DNA of 64,000 bases. It comes from Actinomycetota bacterium. Lineage in GTDB: Bacteria > Actinomycetota > Thermoleophilia > Gaiellales > Gaiellaceae. Both the position numbers and the translations under genes were made by a program. Shown one piece after another: positions 62,313 through 64,000 of the stretch (its first letter is position 1; each line of letters opens with the position of its first letter). The notes under the pieces were generated by a model that did no database searches, was not told where the DNA came from, and worked only from the letters and a program-made list of their open reading frames with translations. The DNA is taken from assembly GCA_003132665.1 (NCBI GenBank), contig PKYN01000006.1:1-64000 (forward strand), read 5' to 3'.

Positions 62313-63698
62313 TCAAGAAAGCCCCGCTCCGGCGGGGTTTTTCTTTTCCTCCGTCATGGCAGGCACATGCTCCAGGTCGCTGCTAGTGCCCATTCGTGCC
62401 CATTCGATCGCCCGATCGTAGGCTTTCAGGTGTGGGCCGGACAGTCGCTCGCGTCGCTTCGTCGCCTGCGCGTACGCCTTCAGCGTGAAGCGGGGGTCTT
62501 CGTGTCCGAGCTGCGAGGCCGTGTAGCGAATGTCGTCTCCGCAGGCGCAGCGGAGACTTGCGTACGCCCTCCGCAGGCCGTGGAAGCCGATCGCAGCGAT
62601 AGGGGCGATCCCGTCCTTTGCCAGCCTCTCGTTCGCCGTCACGATCGCCGGGCCGAGCACGTCGCGCCGGAGGTTCGATGGGTTGTTCTTTCTACCGGTC
62701 GGGCTGCAGAGAACGAGGTCGTCGGGCTTCGTGAACCTCGACTCTGCCCGCCACAGCACCAACTCCTCGCGAAGCGAGTGGGGGAGGTCGATCGACCTGG
62801 CGGCGGCGGCAGTCTTGCCGCTGACGACGTGCAGCGTGCCGATCGCGAGGTCGACGTGCTGCCAGCGCAGCGCGAGCGCCTCTCCGATCCGGAGCCCTGC
62901 GCCGGCAAGCACGGCAAGGAGAACGCGGCCGACTCCGAGGCCATCATCGCCCTTCGCAGCGTCGAGCAGAGCGCCGAGTTGCTCAGGTTCAACCCAGGGG
63001 CGGTTCGGTCGCGTCGACTTCAGGCGCCGACGCTTGCCGCTCGCGGGGTTCGAGGGGATAAGGCCGTACTCGACGGCCGTCTCCAGCACCTGCGCGAGAT
63101 CCGAGAGGGTGTGATTAACGGAGTTCGCCGAGAGACCAGTCGCGCGGAGCGCTTCGATCTGCCGGCTGAGATCGCGAGCCTGAGCATCGTCGCCTCGGTT
63201 TCTCGCCTTCCTGCGCTCCTCGACGAGGGGCTTCATCGCCGCCTCGCGCTCCGGCCTCCTTGCTTCGATCCCCTGCCGCTCCTTGACCTTCGCCACCTTG
63301 TAGCGATCGACCGCTTGAACGTCGATCTCGGAAAGCTTCATGTAGGCGAAGTAGGGGAGCAGGTGATTCGAGAGGCTCCAGTGAAGATCCGCGATCGACT
63401 TCGCTGCAAGCCCTTCGGCCTCCCTCGCCGCGAGCCACTCAGACGCGAACACGTGGAAGGTCGGCTCTTCCTTCGGCTGCTCGATCGCGTGCTTGGTCTC
63501 CGGTGGGCGCCAGATCCCGCGCCGCACGTCGGCGAGCACGTTTTTGAGCTCGTCTTCGGCTCGCTGGCGATTCCAGCCATCCTCAGCCGATCCGAGCGTG
63601 ACGTATTGTCGGGCGCCGCAAGCGCGGAAGCGCAGCGCAAAGGTGCGCCCACGCTTGCCGGTGCGCTCGAGCACCTGGCCGGTTGATTGCCTGCTCAT
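62313..63698 (-). CDS. int: Tyrosine integrase of an integrated element
   Basis: A 461-residue protein. N-terminal arm-type DNA-binding domain, SAM-like core-binding domain (~75-215) and catalytic domain with R270 (AGAGLR270IGEAL), K295, H373-x-x-R376 (GFHGLRR), H399 (QLGHED) and Tyr409 (TLKAY409AQA). The last codons (EEKKNPAGAGLS) are the reverse of the tRNA-Gly terminator. It recombines at the tRNA-Gly 3' end. Its ATG overlaps the stop of the next gene (ATGA). Confidence 0.93.
   Translation of the reverse strand: MSRQSTGQVLERTGKRGRTFALRFRACGARQYVTLGSAEDGWNRQRAEDELKNVLADVRRGIWRPPETKHAIEQPKEEPTFHVFASEWLAAREAEGLAAKSIADLHWSLSNHLLPYFAYMKLSEIDVQAVDRYKVAKVKERQGIEARRPEREAAMKPLVEERRKARNRGDDAQARDLSRQIEALRATGLSANSVNHTLSDLAQVLETAVEYGLIPSNPASGKRRRLKSTRPNRPWVEPEQLGALLDAAKGDDGLGVGRVLLAVLAGAGLRIGEALALRWQHVDLAIGTLHVVSGKTAAAARSIDLPHSLREELVLWRAESRFTKPDDLVLCSPTGRKNNPSNLRRDVLGPAIVTANERLAKDGIAPIAAIGFHGLRRAYASLRCACGDDIRYTASQLGHEDPRFTLKAYAQATKRRERLSGPHLKAYDRAIEWARMGTSSDLEHVPAMTEEKKNPAGAGLS
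62319..62347 (+). terminator. Intrinsic terminator of tRNA-Gly
   Basis: CCCCGC(62322-62327)/GCGGGG(62332-62337) with loop TCCG and a T-rich run (62338-62347). It lies inside the 3' end of the integrase coding sequence. Confidence 0.88.
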
Positions 63699-64000
63699 GG
63701 TTTCTCTCCTTTCAGTAGTCGGGGTCCGGGTTGGAATCCACGTCGGCCGGGATTGGTTGGCGCGAGTAATCCGAGCTCACGAGCGCGTCGTATCCAGTCT
63801 TTCGCCATGCTCTCGGTCACATTGAAGCGCTCGGCGATCTTGCGATGAATGCCCCGCTCGCCAGCTTCAGCGAGATCAAGGCAGAGTCGAGCGACCTCGC
63901 GATAGTGGCTGATGGGTCGGGGCGGACGCCCTCTTTTCTGCGGCGTCGCTTTACGGCCAGCCTCTCGCTCCTCGTCTGAGGCTGCGATGACGGGTACGTC
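63695..64000 (-). CDS. HTH-type protein of the integrated element (partial)
   Basis: 101 C-terminal codons are visible; the 5' end lies beyond base 64000. The visible part contains a basic stretch (KATPQKRGRPPRPIS) and a helix-turn-helix-like segment (IHRKIAERFNVTESMAKDWIRRA). Its TGA (63695-63697) overlaps the integrase ATG (63696-63698), so the two are translationally coupled. It may be an excisionase or a control protein of the element. Confidence 0.7.
   Translation of the reverse strand, partial: DVPVIAASDEEREAGRKATPQKRGRPPRPISHYREVARLCLDLAEAGERGIHRKIAERFNVTESMAKDWIRRARELGLLAPTNPGRRGFQPGPRLLKGEKP

Larger units (their letters stand above)
62313..64000. mobile_element. Left end of an integrated genetic element at tRNA-Gly
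   Basis: The element is defined by the integrase directly next to the tRNA-Gly 3' end and a small HTH-type gene coupled to it. It extends beyond the right edge. Phage, integrative conjugative element or plasmid origin cannot be told from this part. Confidence 0.75.

Noticed and set aside
1-64000. CRISPR array or plasmid/phage structural genes
   Set aside because: No regularly spaced identical repeats and no capsid, tail or replication genes were seen; the only mobile signature is the integrase at the right edge.

Overview
The window is about 64 kb of GC-rich actinobacterial chromosome. The organism is probably from Thermoleophilia (Solirubrobacterales or Gaiellales-like). This is inferred from the GC-rich codon choice, frequent GTG/TTG starts, the thrS and infC-rpmI-rplT ... 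pheS-pheT order, an actinobacterial-type EF-G paralogue, lysine-rich linkers in secreted proteins and a WhiG/FliA-type sigma factor. No taxonomic marker was searched.

Layout. Bases 1-1.7 kb hold a DipZ/CcdA-type thiol-redox membrane protein (cut by the window edge) and a small membrane gene pair. Bases 1.8-12.8 kb hold a predicted 3'-5' exonuclease, a seven-repeat WD40 protein, a secreted S53 protease, an ABC-F ATPase, a secreted PD40/TolB-like protein and a large secreted protein with a glucuronyl C5-epimerase-like domain. Bases 12.9-16.9 kb hold an acetate/succinate-type transporter, a polar amino-acid ABC operon (lipoprotein, permease, ATPase) and a DUF4232 protein. Bases 17-29.6 kb are a translation block: thrS, infC-rpmI-rplT, a SpoU/TrmH methyltransferase and pheS-pheT, interspersed with DUF2332, an esterase, LemA and a methyltransferase. 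A secreted GH6 glucanase with its own palindromic operators follows. Bases 32.8-38.6 kb encode a 2-oxoacid dehydrogenase complex (E1 alpha, E1 beta, E2, E3), followed by hisC. Bases 40.2-46.6 kb are a peptide/nickel-type ABC operon. Then come meaB, a PiT/DUF47 phosphate module with a degenerate response regulator, an SCP2-like protein, a GGDEF plus HD-GYP membrane protein, deoC, an ECF sigma/membrane-protein pair, tRNA-Trp, a FliA/WhiG sigma factor, an EF-G paralogue, RNase H and tRNA-Gly. A tyrosine integrase sits directly against tRNA-Gly and marks the edge of an integrated element running off the right end.

The most unusual observation is the amino-acid-binding lipoprotein at 15230-16066. 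The order of its two halves is reversed relative to the bacterial extracellular solute-binding family 3 fold, with an Ala/Pro-rich linker joining the normal termini. The gene is an uninterrupted frame inside an otherwise normal operon, so it looks like a natural circular permutation. Other points of note are a DUF805 membrane domain fused in front of a peptide-transporter ATPase, with the apparent remnant of the original ATPase N-terminus just upstream; two single-base frame breaks in pheT; a hairpin leader and minicistron in front of infC; a pair of identical 12-bp palindromes upstream of the GH6 gene; and a cluster of related hairpins around the FliA/WhiG-type sigma gene.
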